This document shows positions 11,191-22,890 of a stretch of 64,000 nucleotides of DNA, piece after piece. The number at the start of each line of letters is the position of its first letter. The first letter of the stretch is position 1. Position numbers and translations under genes: made by a program. The DNA is from Manis javanica. Taxonomy: Eukaryota; Chordata; Mammalia; Pholidota; Manidae. The stretch lies in contig NC_133157.1 of the NCBI RefSeq assembly GCF_040802235.1, positions 25,623,501 to 25,687,500 of the forward strand, in the 5' to 3' direction. Under the pieces are notes generated by a model. It saw nothing but the letters and a program-made list of their open reading frames with translations. It was not told the DNA's origin and did no database searches.

Positions 11191-12900
11191 ACAATTGCCT
11201 CTGACATTTGTGCAGTCCAGGTACAAAGGAGACCCCTGATGCATCCCCATCCCCATTCTTTCCCCACCCCTCAGTTCTGTCCTGCTCTGTGAAGGACCTT
11301 GGGTATATGATGTGGGCTCCTGGCCCACAAGGACATAAGGAAGAGCCTTGTGCAGGGTCTGCAAATGGGCTGAGGGCCGTGTGAGCAGAAATTCAGGGGT
11401 CCTGGATATCCAGACTATGGTCTAAATTCAGGGGGTCTCAGATACCCAGAGTGTGGCCAAGAATGTGGGGAATGGGCACCAGGCGGCCCCTGGAGGAAGG
11501 TCAGAGCAGGGTCAGCTAAAGCATAGAATGCAAGGCAGGGGCCCTGGTTGCCTGGGTGCATGGGCAGAAGGGTGGGAAAGGCTGGGTAGGAATTATACAT
11601 GGAGGAGTGGAGGGGAGGGCAGTCCATGAGAAGGAAACTGTGAGCCTTGAACATGGGGGTAACATGTTTAGATTTACAGGCTCATTCAGTTGGCAGAACA
11701 AAGGAGTACAGAGCACATTAGACAGAATTAATTGGTCAGTTTGTACACAGGCACAAAAAGGGCATTTAGAAACATAACCCAATATTTGTAAGCAAACATT
11801 TCCAATTTGTCTTCTTACTGCTCCTCTCTCTTCTTTGTGGGCCATGGAAGGGTAACTGCTGCCTTGCTCCCTGGTGCCCATGCTTTTCCACCTTGCCCTA
11901 TTGTATCACAGTTCTGATAAAGCACATGATATATTTTAAATCAAGAAGCTAAAATTACCCTTCATCTTAGCCAAAAACCTGTGAGGTTATATATTCTCTT
12001 AATGGCATATTCTACAGTTGTAAAAAAGAATTGTGGCAACTGGGTAGCAAGATGAGAAATGTGTGACACTAAATGAAACAATGAGCCGTAAAGTAGGATC
12101 TGTGCACAACTGGACAAGGATTGAGAAAGGACAAAGACTACAGGGCAAGGAGCACAACAGTGTTGGCCAACAGAAGCAGGGTGGATGTTTGTTTTCTTTA
12201 CATTATTGTCGGGTTTTGTAATTTTAAAAAGAGGGATAACACTTTTTTGGTGCACCATTCCGCTACCAGTGATTCTTCAGTGACGGGCCCTCTCCCATCC
12301 CAGGCTCCCAGTGTGGAAAGTCAGGGGCTAGGTCCTGCAGGGGCAGGGGCTGAAGTAGGAATTTACATAATCCGATTACTGGGGGATTAGTTTTGGGCAG
12401 CTAAACGCCTCTGTGTGCTTGAGCTAAAACCCTTACTATTCATGGCTCTCACCGCCCCCTGGAGAGACTGCACCTGCAAGGCTGGGAGGGAAGGGCAGGT
12501 CGCTAGGAGAGCTCTGGCACTGTCAGGCTTTCTGGTTCTGCTGATTAATTGATCTGTCTAGATTAGCCTGTGAATACTGGACCTCTAGTGCTGTGTGCAG
12601 GGGTTGTCGGCTTCAGGAAAGACCAAACCTGAAGGTTTCAGAGGGGATGTCTGTCAGCCCAGGTGGTTGGGGGCCAAGGTCATTTTGGCTGGAGATCAAG
12701 CAGCAGCCTCATTCAGTCTTACAACTCTCATCTTCCCCCTCATTCTTAGCCTCCTTCCCATCCCCAGTTCTGCATATCCAGGCCCCATGCACTGACTCAT
12801 CTCTCCGTTTACATCCCTTCCTCCATCCACCTATTGTGTCTGCATCCATCACTTTATTCATCACATGAATTAGCTAGTTCTTGATAGCAGAATTTACTAG
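11190..12900. other. Intergenic stretch, no gene seen
   Basis: Open frames up to about 120 codons occur on both strands but overlap each other and show no known domain, and none sits with matching splice sites. I see no clear repeat. Confidence 0.5.
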
Positions 12901-13790
12901 TAAGTCCTAGGTAGGTTTTATTCCTTCAAGCATTCTATCTCTAAAGTCAATTTTGGTACTTTGACATTTCAGAATCATTAGCAAAGTGTTATATAGTTAT
13001 TCAATGATTTTAAAAATAATGTATCTGTGTTACTGCCTTTCTCCTGTTTTGGTTTCATGACTTCTCTCAGTGATCAGCTCTGCAGAAGTTTTCATTTTAC
13101 TGTTCTTTTTAAAAAACTACCTCTGTGATTCATCATTTTTATGATTTTCTGATGCATTAATTTCTACTATATCTTTATTAAATCTGCTCTTTCTCATTTG
13201 CTTGTTTATTTTGTTCTCTTCACTTCCTATTCTTACACTGTCTTTATTAATTTTCATTCTCTCGTTTAATAAGAAAAGCATTTCAAGCTATGAATTTTCT
13301 TCTGATACACCTTTGCTGTCATCCCGTGTTGCCATGTGCAGCACTTTGTTATTAGTTTCCAACATCTGTTGTTAATTTTTTCTTTTTTAAAGTGATTTTA
13401 AAATTTCTTATTATATTTTTTGTTAACCATTTGCTATTAATTTCTAATTTTATTGCAGTGTAACCAAAGATATGCCTCATATATTTTTTGCTTTAGGGTA
13501 TTTACTAAGGTTTTCTCTTTGGTAAAACATATGATCAACATTTTATAAATAATCCACAGGCACTGTATCCTCTGTTTGAAAAATACAATGTTTCTTATAA
13601 AATCCATGGGAGTTTTGGTCTATTTGGTCTGTTACAGTTGTGTAAAATCTCCCTCTACTATTTTGTGCCTGTTCCTTCCTTTTCGTTTTTCCAAAATTAA
13701 ATTAAATTTAAATTTAAATTCCTTTGACTTACCAGTTTTTAAAAGGAGCCTCATGGCCATGTTGAATTCTTAAAAACAAGTCTCATTCTA
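12900..13790 (-). mobile_element. Old L1 LINE fragment
   Basis: Read on the plus strand it follows the antisense of L1 ORF2, including 'gctgtcatcccgtgttgcca', 'accatttgctattaatttct' and 'cagtgtaaccaaagatatgc'. Highly diverged with no open frame. Confidence 0.6.
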
Positions 13791-13912
13791 GTTTCCTTGC
13801 TTATTGGCTCACCTACTCCACTGTACATGTCAGGAGGACAAGGACTTTGTTTCATTAATCATTACACCCCAGGAACTGTGCTCACTGCTAAGACATTTGC
13901 TGAATGAATGCA
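13790..13912 (+). mobile_element. L2 LINE 3' end
   Basis: Contains 'caggaggacaaggactttgt', 'cccaggaactgtgctcactg' and the 'tgctgaatgaatg' end. Confidence 0.75.
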
Positions 13913-14044
13913 AGACAGCTCTGACTTATTTCCCCAAACAGCTGCCTCCAGCCTGCCCTGCTTTCTGTTAGACGACACATCGCTTATTTCTGTGATAGGA
14001 ATTATTCCAAGGCCATGGAATGGTTTTTTGGTGATTATTTGGTT

Positions 14045-14185
14045 TTTAGGGAGAAAAGCATTTTGGCTGCTGTATGGAGGAGGCTAAGAAAGAATGTGAG
14101 CAGACTAGTTAGGAGGCTGTGGCAGGAATGCAGACAAGAGGGGGTGATGGTTTGACCTAGGGAGTGGCATCAAGCATCAACACTG
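14045..14185 (+). repeat. Third piece of the unassigned ancient repeat
   Basis: 'tttggctgctgtatggagga' followed by 'ggaggctgtggcaggaatgc' matches the distal part of the same old mammalian repeat seen at 1.5 and 11.0 kb. Confidence 0.4.
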
Positions 14186-14199
14186 GGCCAGGCACCAAA

Positions 14200-15480
14200 T
14201 TCTCTGCTACCATTATTTAGTACTAAGTACTAGGTGTCCTGCTAGACATTTTACCCAATGTTCTCATCTCATGTGAGAAACTGTATATTTTGTTTACAAA
14301 GATACATAACAAGTTATCATGCTTGACAAAACAAAATATTCCTCCCAGGCAAATTAAATACTAAAATGTATGCCCAAAAAAACAAGCTTTCACATGCAGC
14401 TGACTCTGTTTTACTCGTGGTTCTTAGACAAACATCTTTTCTAGGACCAGTAGAGGCTGTAAATTCTCATGGATGTTAATGTCATTCCACTCACAGGACC
14501 TGCAACTTAGTGATTAGCTCACCTCTGAGGCTCTTCCTGCCTCCTCTTCCCTAACCTCCCCCAAATAAAAAAGTAATGAAGCAAGTAGCTGCAGATGAAA
14601 CCAGGTGATGTAAGAAACCAGGGCATGTAGAAGGGAGAAATACGCTGACATGGCCCACATCTCTACCTGAGCACTGGAGGGGAGCTAGAAGAGGAGAACT
14701 TTGGTTTTCTCTTGTAAGGAAAGAGAGATTTGGTTATTTCATCATCATTTCTGGACTTCCTTGAGGCCATTCTCTAGTCATCACAGAAAAAGAAAGATGC
14801 CAGAATCTGGTTGTTTTGTGGCCCTGGACACACACAGACAGGAACAATAGAGGAAAAACTGGTTCCAATTTAGGAGGAAACAAACCTGCTGTCCACCGGG
14901 TTTTCCCCCTGCAGCATGCAGTGACTTTTACTGACAATGGAGGAGAAATAGTATTACTCTATAAACAAAGTCATCCTTACTTGGAAGACTGCCACGGCCT
15001 GCTGCTTAGTTGTTGCCAGACATCCTCTGTTTAAGAAGCAGCAAACGTTGAATCTCGGGATGGTCCTCAACTGGATCCAAATGTAATGAGCCCTGTTTGA
15101 ATAACGGTGGGGAGAGTGATTCATCCACAATCCAGATTCAAATTTGCAAAGGTTTCCTGCACTGTTGTTTAACATTATCCTGCTGGTGCCCCGTCTTTGT
15201 TTCCTCCCTTGCCTGTCTGCTGTTTAATCCTGCACCTTGCCTGGGATGAGGGCAAGATGAAGTTACTGGTTTGAATTGTAAGTAGAGGAATTTATCAATT
15301 GGTTTCGAGCTGTATGATACTTTGTCACTTTCTCAAATAAATTGGTCACTATTAAAGAAATAAAAAGCAGAGAAATTTGGGGAAGAAAAGTTCCTTTTTG
15401 AGCCTGTTTCCTACAAAATGGGAATAATAACTACTCACTGATTTGCTGTGGATTAAGCTGGATAAAGTACTGCCTCACCA
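14200..15480. other. Intergenic stretch, nothing recognised
   Basis: No exon or clear repeat beyond a possible scrap of MIR near 14.2 kb. Confidence 0.45.
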
Positions 15481-15484
15481 AGGG

Positions 15485-15745
15485 GGAGGCAGTTTAGTGT
15501 GGTAGCTAAGAGAAGGCCTTCGGTTTGGCTTTGGCGGCAGAGGGACTGGTGTTTGAGTCCTTGCTCTGGTACCAGTGGCCATCCTGGGAAAATTACTTAA
15601 CTTCTCCCAGTCTCAAATTTTCTCAGCTATAAATTGGAAATAATATCAACTTCATGGGTTATTGTGAGGATTTAGCAAGCTAATGTACATAAAGTTAGTG
15701 ATTTGGAGTAAATGCTTAAAAATGGTGGTAATAGGCATCTACTAA
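15485..15745 (+). repeat. MIR SINE relic, nearly full length
   Basis: All MIR blocks are in order: 'gtttagtgtggtagctaaga', 'gtttgagtccttgctctggt', 'aaattacttaacttctccca' and 'gtgaggatttagcaagctaa'. Confidence 0.9.
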
Positions 15746-15759
15746 AATCATTGCTCAGT

Positions 15760-18160
15760 AAATGCTTTATTTTAATTACCAGGAAACTCTATCCAAAAAC
15801 TACACAGGGAGTCTGAACACATGCCTCTATTTTTTTCCACTTTTTTCTTTCATTTTCCTAACCCGGTATCCTGGCTTCCACCTCTTTCCTTCCAGTTGCT
15901 TTGGGTCTTGTGCTGCTAAGAAGCATTTATTTCCTCCCACTATTTGAGGCAAACAGAACCCAGAGCTGGGTGAGGGAGATATCAGAGAGGGAAAAGAAAA
16001 GCTTCTTTTGAGCATCAGCCTCTCTCTACAATTAATTTCCATTCTCCAGCTACTCAGACCTAGGGGGGCCCCTTGGTAGCACCCAGCCACACACGCACAT
16101 AAGTATCCCCACCAAGACACCTATTGTTGAGGCCAGGCGGGTATTTCTGTCCAGAGCAAATGTTGACCAGTGCAACAGAAAGCAGGGCATCTAACTGCCT
16201 GAGTGGACTTTTCTTCTCATCATTACAATTAGAGAAACACACAGCCCTGGTTGTGACCAGCTGCTGACACCCTCAAGACCAGGCTGGCTTGGCCTTGACT
16301 CTGTTGTAGGCCTGGAGCTGTGAATGCTTGTATTTCCAGCCAGTAAACCCAAAGGCAGTGGGGAAAGCAAGGGTGTGTGTGTGTGCTGGAATAGGGGCAG
16401 AACTAGGTACTGGAGAAAAGAAAGGGGTAGGGTACAACTTCCCTCTTTCTCTTTACATTCTTTGGGTTTTATATGAGACATGACTCATCAATGGGTCCCC
16501 TGGATGAAGATTCAGATGCTCTGTGAGCCACAGATAAGAGTACAGCCTTCTTGCAGAAAGTAAATTCATTGAATACTCCCCATAAAGTCAATGATGTCAG
16601 GCTTATCAGCTGCCGTCATTCTCCACTCAGCTCCCTGGTAACAAGACTTGAAATAAAGGCCTCAGCTCCAGGGGCTGGAGAGTGGCAAGGCAGGACTGGG
16701 CTGGGACCAGGCCTCTGCCCCCTTGGGCCAAATTTTAGGCAGGTGGGGGAAATCTGCCAGGCCTGAGCTGCCCAGAGCTTCCAGACTGACAAATCCCTAA
16801 CCAAACACATACATATACTGAGAGGATAAGGGAGACAGTCTCTCACCCCTCAAATCCAGCAGATGTTTTCAAGAGGCTCCACTGGAGCTTCTCAGGAAAA
16901 TTAGAGGATATCACTTTATGTCTAAACAATAGGAAATCTTGAATTCTCGCCACAGCTCACACCTCTGCTTATTGTAACATAGATACCGCTGTACAACTCA
17001 AGAGCACATCCATCTTTTCTAGCTGGTAGAGATTTGCTTTCTTTGCAAATTGTCTGAAGTAGGTTATAAGCTAGTGTTTCAGACTCGGTTCTGAGACTGG
17101 CACTGTAGCTGAAGCAGACTGTTTTAACAAGCCACAACCTGTTCTTGGCTCCCTTCTCGCTCACTGTGCCTTTGATCCTGACAGGCACTAAGGCTGGCCC
17201 ACCCAGACCCCATCAGTCAGCAGTCCCAGCTTGCGCTGTCTGACCCAGGCAGCAGAATCTGGCTGGGTGGAAATGGGGGAGAATGAAAACAAGATGGACT
17301 TGGCCTGGCCGGATTTAGTAGCCAGAGTGGCTCAAAGCCAATGGGGTCCCGAGCTTTCCCATGGGGGTCAGAGATAGGGTAGGCCAGTGAGTTCAGCTGT
17401 TAGCATAAGCTGCCCTCTGAGTACAACTAGAATAGCTGTTCTTCACCCTTTGGAGACCAGTTTTCAGAGGTGAACAGACAACAGGGAAATGTGGACCAAG
17501 ACCCAGAATTTAATATCTCTACTGGGCCCATCTCCTTTCCTGACTTCTGCTTTCCCTAGATCCCACAAGTAAGCCTTACAGTGTCCCCTCATGGCATCCA
17601 TCCTGCCCTGGTTTCTAACTAAAGCAGCAGGTACAGAAACGGTTCCAGCCTCTTCCCCACATCACTCACACTTCCTGCATTGTGGTGTCCAAGCCTAACA
17701 CTGACTGACCACTGTGTCCCCTTGTGTCCCTGCTCCCCCATCACTTCCCAGAAATTGCCTTCGTATTTTCCCCAGGGCCCAACCTCATTACCAGTTATCC
17801 TGCCCCAATTCATCTAACTGGGCTTTTGTCTTGGCTTTCAAATGCCTGCTCTGATTCCCTGGAGCCCTCTGGATAAGACCTTGGTCCCATCATCCTTCCT
17901 CTCTGTGGCCTGCAGCACTGCTCTTAAGCTCCACTTTCCAGACCAACCCCAAGGGCCCCATAGCCTTGAGCACTTCTTGCCCTGGATCATGTGACTGTGC
18001 CTGACACTGGCTGAGAATTCCCAGGAGTGACTTTACCTGAACCACTTGGGGTCTAATGCCCACCTAACTAGGCCTCTGTCCTCTGTCCCTGCAACTGCAG
18101 GGCAGAAACTCTGCAATCAGTCTTAATTCGTGGTAAATACTAAAAAATAGAACCATTAAA
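15760..18160. other. Intergenic stretch, no gene seen
   Basis: Mixed-composition unique sequence with a short GT run near 16.37 kb. Several short open frames exist but none is recognisable or flanked by convincing splice sites. Confidence 0.5.
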
Positions 18161-18164
18161 AAAA

Positions 18165-18300
18165 CTAGTTTGGTGTTATCACTATTCAAAATTTAGCCTT
18201 TCTAATAAGTGTGCAGTGGTATCTCACTATGGTTGTAATTTGCATTTCCCTGAGGTTAACAGTGTTGAACATCTTTTTAAGTTATATTAGTAATATTATT
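18165..18300 (-). mobile_element. Small L1 LINE fragment
   Basis: 'gtgcagtggtatctcactat' and 'aatttgcatttccctgaggt' are antisense L1 ORF2 3'-end phrases. Confidence 0.65.
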
Positions 18301-18814
18301 GTCCTCCATCTTTACTTCTCAACGATAACTTTTACTCTCCCCAGAAAATGCTTTTCCATTTACCTTTGATTAGCAGTTTATGTATAGTTTTAGTATTTGT
18401 TACATGGGAATGAATAGTCATAGGGGAACCTTCTTTATTGGAGAAACAATGAAAGGTATCAAATTAGGTTAGAAATGAAAGGAGTAAAGTTGGACATTTC
18501 CAGTAAAGAGGGATATTTTTACAAAATTGCTGGAAAATGATACCTTTAGAAAGAGGAATATGCTGAAATTCAGCAGATTTTGTATTTTTGTGTCCAAAGG
18601 GAGAAATAAAGGACAAAAATATTAAATGTGAGGAAGCAGAGCTAAGGCACCAGTAACTACCTGGAAGCTCTGACTACAGAGTCACTCATCATACCAATGA
18701 CAACACAGAAAATGGTTTCTAATTATCAGCTGAGCAAGAACTGGTTTATTAATATTTGCTTCAGGAAGACCTTGCAAGGAGGTGGGTGAAATTATGACAA
18801 AGAAAAATGTTATC

Positions 18815-20400
18815 TTCTTTTTTCCCAGTTTTACTGATGTAATTGACATATAACATTGTATAAGTTTAAGGTGCAAAACATAATGCTTTGGTTACAAGTT
18901 TAGGTAATAATCATCACCTCATATAGCTAAAAATTATTGTTTGCTTGTTAAGAGAACTCTTAATATCTATTCTTGTAGCAACTTTCATTTATCCAGTCTT
19001 GTTAACTATAGGCATCATGCTGTACACTATACCCCCAGAATTTTTCTTGTAACTGGAAGTTTGTACCTCTTGACCACTTCATCCAATTCCCTCAGCCCCT
19101 ACCCCTGCTTCTGGCAAAAACCAATCTGTTCTGTTTCTGAGTTTATTTTTTTTTAGATTCCACATAGAAGTGAGATCATAGAGTATTTGTCTTTCTCTAA
19201 CTTATTTCCCTTAACATAAGGTCCTCAACAGTCACCTATGTTGTCACAAATGGCAGGGTTTCACTCTTTTTTGTGGCTGAATATTATTTCATTCTATATA
19301 TACCACTTCTTACCTATTCATCCACTGATAGACACTTAGGTTGCTTCTGTATCTTGGCTATTGTAAATAAAGCTGCCATGTACAGGGGGTGCAGGAAGCT
19401 CTTTGGGATAGTGATGTCATTTCCATCTTCTATAAACTCAGAAGTGGAATTGCTGGATCATATGGTGGTTCTAGTTTTAATTTTTTGAGGAACCACCATA
19501 CTGTTTTCCACAGTGATTGTACCATTTTATATTCCCAACAAGAGTGTATAAGGGTTCCTTTTGTTCCACATCCTCACCAGCACTTGTTAGCTCTTGCCTT
19601 TTTTGATAATAGCCATTCTAACAGGTGTGAGGTGTTGTATCATTGTTGCTTTAAATTGTATCTCCCTGATGATTAGTGATGTTGAGTACCTTCATGTCTG
19701 TTGGCCATTTGAGTATCTTCTTCGGAAAAATGTTCAGTTCCTTTGCACATTTTTTAAATTGGATTATTTGGGGTTTTTTTGCTATTGGTTTATGAGTTCC
19801 TTATATATTTTGGGTATTACCCCCCTCTCAGGTACATGGTTTGCAAATACTTATTTCCAACACGGAGGCTGTTTTCATTTTGCTCACTGTTTCCTTCTGT
19901 TGCGTAGTTTTTTAGTTTGATGTAGTCCCACTTGTTTATTTTTGCTTTTGTTGCCTGTGCTTTTGGTATCAAATCCAAAAAATCATAACAAGACCAATGT
20001 CAAGGAGCTTTTCCCCCCATGTTTTCTTCTAGGAGTTTCAGTTTCAAGTCTCACATTTTAAGTTTTTAATCCTTCAGAATTAATTTTTGTGAGTGGTATA
20101 AGATAGGGGTGGGTCTACTTTCATCCTTTTGCAAGTGAATATCCAAATTTTCTCAGTCCCATTTATTGAACAGACTATATTTTCTCTATAGAGTATTCTT
20201 GACTCACTTGTCAAATATTAGTTGAGTATATGCGGATGGGTTTCTTTTTGGCCTTCTGATTGTATTTCATCAGTCTGTGTGTCTGTTTTTATGCCAGTAC
20301 TTCACTGTTTTGATTACTACAGAATTGTACTAGTTTGAAATCAGGAAGTATGATGGCTCCAGCTTTGTTTTTCTCAGGATTGCTTTGGCTATTGCTTTTG
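18815..20400 (-). mobile_element. L1 LINE (older L1M type), 3' part
   Basis: On the plus strand this is the reverse of an L1 3' UTR followed by the end of ORF2. 'attgacatataacattgtat' at 18.84 kb is near the 3' end. Then come 'ctgaatattatttcattcta', 'gaagtggaattgctggatca' and 'accagcacttgttagctctt'. Many frameshifts and stops. It lies downstream of the FKTN 3' end, in sense orientation to FKTN. Confidence 0.85.
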
Positions 20401-21045
20401 GTTATTTGGTTAGCAATGCTGAACATCTTTTTAATGTGATTATTTGCCATCTGTGATTCACTCTCCAGTGAAACATCTGTGCATGTCTTTTGCTCTTTTT
20501 ATAATTGTATTTTTTTAAACTTGAGTTTTCAGGTTCTTTACATATTCTAGGTACTATTCTTTTTTCAGATATATAGTTTGCAAATTTTATTTTAGTTTTT
20601 AGCTTGACTTTTCATCCTTTTTTTAGGCTTTTGCAGAGCAGCAGTTTTTAATTTTTGTTAAGTCCAATTTATCATATTTTCCTTTTATGGATTGTGCTTT
20701 TAGGGTCAAGTCTAAGAAAGAACTTTTGTTTGCCCTAGATCATGAAGATTTTCTCCTATTCTTTTTCCCTAAAAGTTTCATCATTTTGCACTTAAGCACA
20801 TGATCCACTTTGAGTTAATCTTTGTATAAACTATGAGGTTCAAGTTGAATTGAAGTTTGTTTTTTTTTGACCTATGGATGTCCAATTGCTGTAGCATGAA
20901 TTGGTAAAAAAGTTATCCTTCCTCCATTGATTTTGCATTTTTGTCAAAAATCATTTGAATGCATATGTGTGTCAACTTCTGGGTTCTTCATTCTGCTCCA
21001 TTGATCTACATGTCTATCCTTGTACCAATATCATATTGTCTTCAT
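20400..21045 (-). mobile_element. Second, older L1 LINE fragment
   Basis: The L1 order restarts near 20405 ('gctgaacatctttttaatgt'), showing a separate copy. It continues with 'ggattgtgctttta' and 'ttctgctccattgatctaca'. It is more diverged than its neighbour. Confidence 0.7.
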
Positions 21046-21046
21046 T

Positions 21047-21335
21047 ATTGCATTAGTTTGTTAGGGCTGCCTAACAAAATATTACAGACTGGCTGGCATA
21101 GATCAGAAATGAAATTTCTCTAGAAGTCCAAGATGAAGATGTTGGCAGAGCTGCTTTCTTCCGAAGGCCTCTCTCTTTGGCTTGTTTATGGCCATCTCCT
21201 CCCTAAATCCTCACATAATGTTCTTTCCTCTGTGCCTGTCTGTATCCTAATCCCTTCTTATAAGGATATCAGTCATATGGCTTAGGGCCCACACATCTGA
21301 CCTCATTTTACCTAAATTTTAGAAAAGCTGTTCTG
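21047..21335 (+). mobile_element. MaLR-type LTR relic (MLT1-like)
   Basis: 'attagtttgttagggctgcc', 'gaagtccaagatgaagatgt', 'ggcctctctctttggcttgt' and 'cttataaggatatcagtcat' follow a widespread old mammalian LTR. I assign it to the ERVL-MaLR group from memory of the pattern. No internal retroviral genes are present. Confidence 0.55.
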
Positions 21336-21441
21336 GTGGCAAGATTACTATTTTGCCAGATTGTTTATGTATGTTAGTGGCTGTTATTTCTACTGCATGC
21401 TTCAAAAATAAATACAAAGTATCTCAAGTAGTTAGAAAAAT

Positions 21442-21447
21442 TTTATT
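21442..21447 (-). terminator. FKTN: Candidate distal FKTN poly(A) signal
   Basis: Canonical AATAAA on the minus strand about 5.2 kb after the stop codon, just before the repeat-dense intergenic block. An alternative AATAAA lies at 22173-22168. Confidence 0.4.
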
Positions 21448-22674
21448 CATCACCCCAAACTGGATTATATATTACATATTCTGATCAAAATAATATTAAA
21501 GGTATTTTCAGTAGTACCACAAACTATTTGTACCTGAAGATAAAACCAAAGAGTAAACTGGTAAACATACACTGAAATTTACATTTAAAATATCACTGTT
21601 TAGAAAATTCACATACATATTTTTCTGGTTATGAAGTGGAAGGGATACACAAATAGCTACATTATGATTTTCATTTAAGAAGCACATGAACTATTCCCCA
21701 TGCTCTGAATGAGTCATCACAAAGTGAAAAAATCTTATAATTTTTTTAACAGTGCATGAGACAGTATATCGTTTTATAGTGCAAAATACAATACTTCCGA
21801 TTCTCCTCATACACCCTCTCAAACCCACTGTGAGAGTGCTCATAAGTAGACAATGGCTGGCCAGTGGGTTCTTACATAATCTCTGCATGGGGTTGGGTTG
21901 GGGAAGGCAAGAGGGTCACTGCACTGGAAGTACTGAGAATACAGAAGCAGAAATTTTTCATTAGAAAAATTTGTACTTGCCTACTTTAGTACTGGATCTT
22001 TACAAAAAGCATCACTACTGAATTGGTCTGATTGACCTATTAACTATAGTTAGGATTTCATTCTGATATAGAGCAGCTTAAGAGCATCACATACCATGTT
22101 GATTCTTGTTTAAGACAGAAACACAAATTTGGGGGAAGAAGGTAGAAAAGAGTATTTTCAATTGTCCTTTATTAACACTGATATAGGCATTAATCAGATA
22201 CATAATTAAATGAAATTAAGTATTCCAAATTCTTTCCCTCGCCAAATCATGACTCATATCTGACTTTGGCTGGGCAGAGATTTACTAATAAGGAGGTGTG
22301 GGTTTACCTCTAGGAAAGACTAAAATAATGCAAAAGAAATCCATAGCATAGAAGATATCAAATCTAGAGTGGTACAGGGAGTAAATTGCTTAGGATCAAG
22401 GCAACAGGTAACATGTAGGAGAGTAGGAGACAACAGCTTTACCAACAAAATGAAACAACAAGTTCTGTTTAGAAAAGAAGACAACTTGGTAATGTCTCTT
22501 AAATCATAAACTATATAATTTGTCCCTTAATGTCTTGGTAAAATGAAACAATGTTTTCCTAAGTAAATTTAGTCATACAACCTTCTGAGGAAGGATTGTA
22601 TTCTGGACCAGTTTCTTTAATCCCATTACATAATTATAAAAAAAGGGACTTTTAAGTAGGAAATGGAACATATA

Positions 22675-22890
22675 TTGAGTATTTACTTAATCCCAGGCCT
22701 GATGGTAAGCAGTTTATATTTCATTTAATCCTAACTAAAAACATTTATCCCATTCACTCAAGCAGAAACTGAGGCTGAGAGGTCCCCCACAAAAATGGGA
22801 ATCCCACAGAATGAAGCTGGGAATCAAACTCAGGTCTAATTTCCAAGTTTGTGGTCTTTTCATGCCAACATGCTACTGCCTTCTCTAAGT
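22675..22890 (-). repeat. MIR SINE relic inside the FKTN 3' UTR
   Basis: Plus-strand text is the reverse complement of MIR: 'ttcatttaatcctaactaaa', 'agaaactgaggctgagaggt' and 'gaatcaaactcaggtctaat'. It is in sense orientation within the FKTN transcript. Confidence 0.85.
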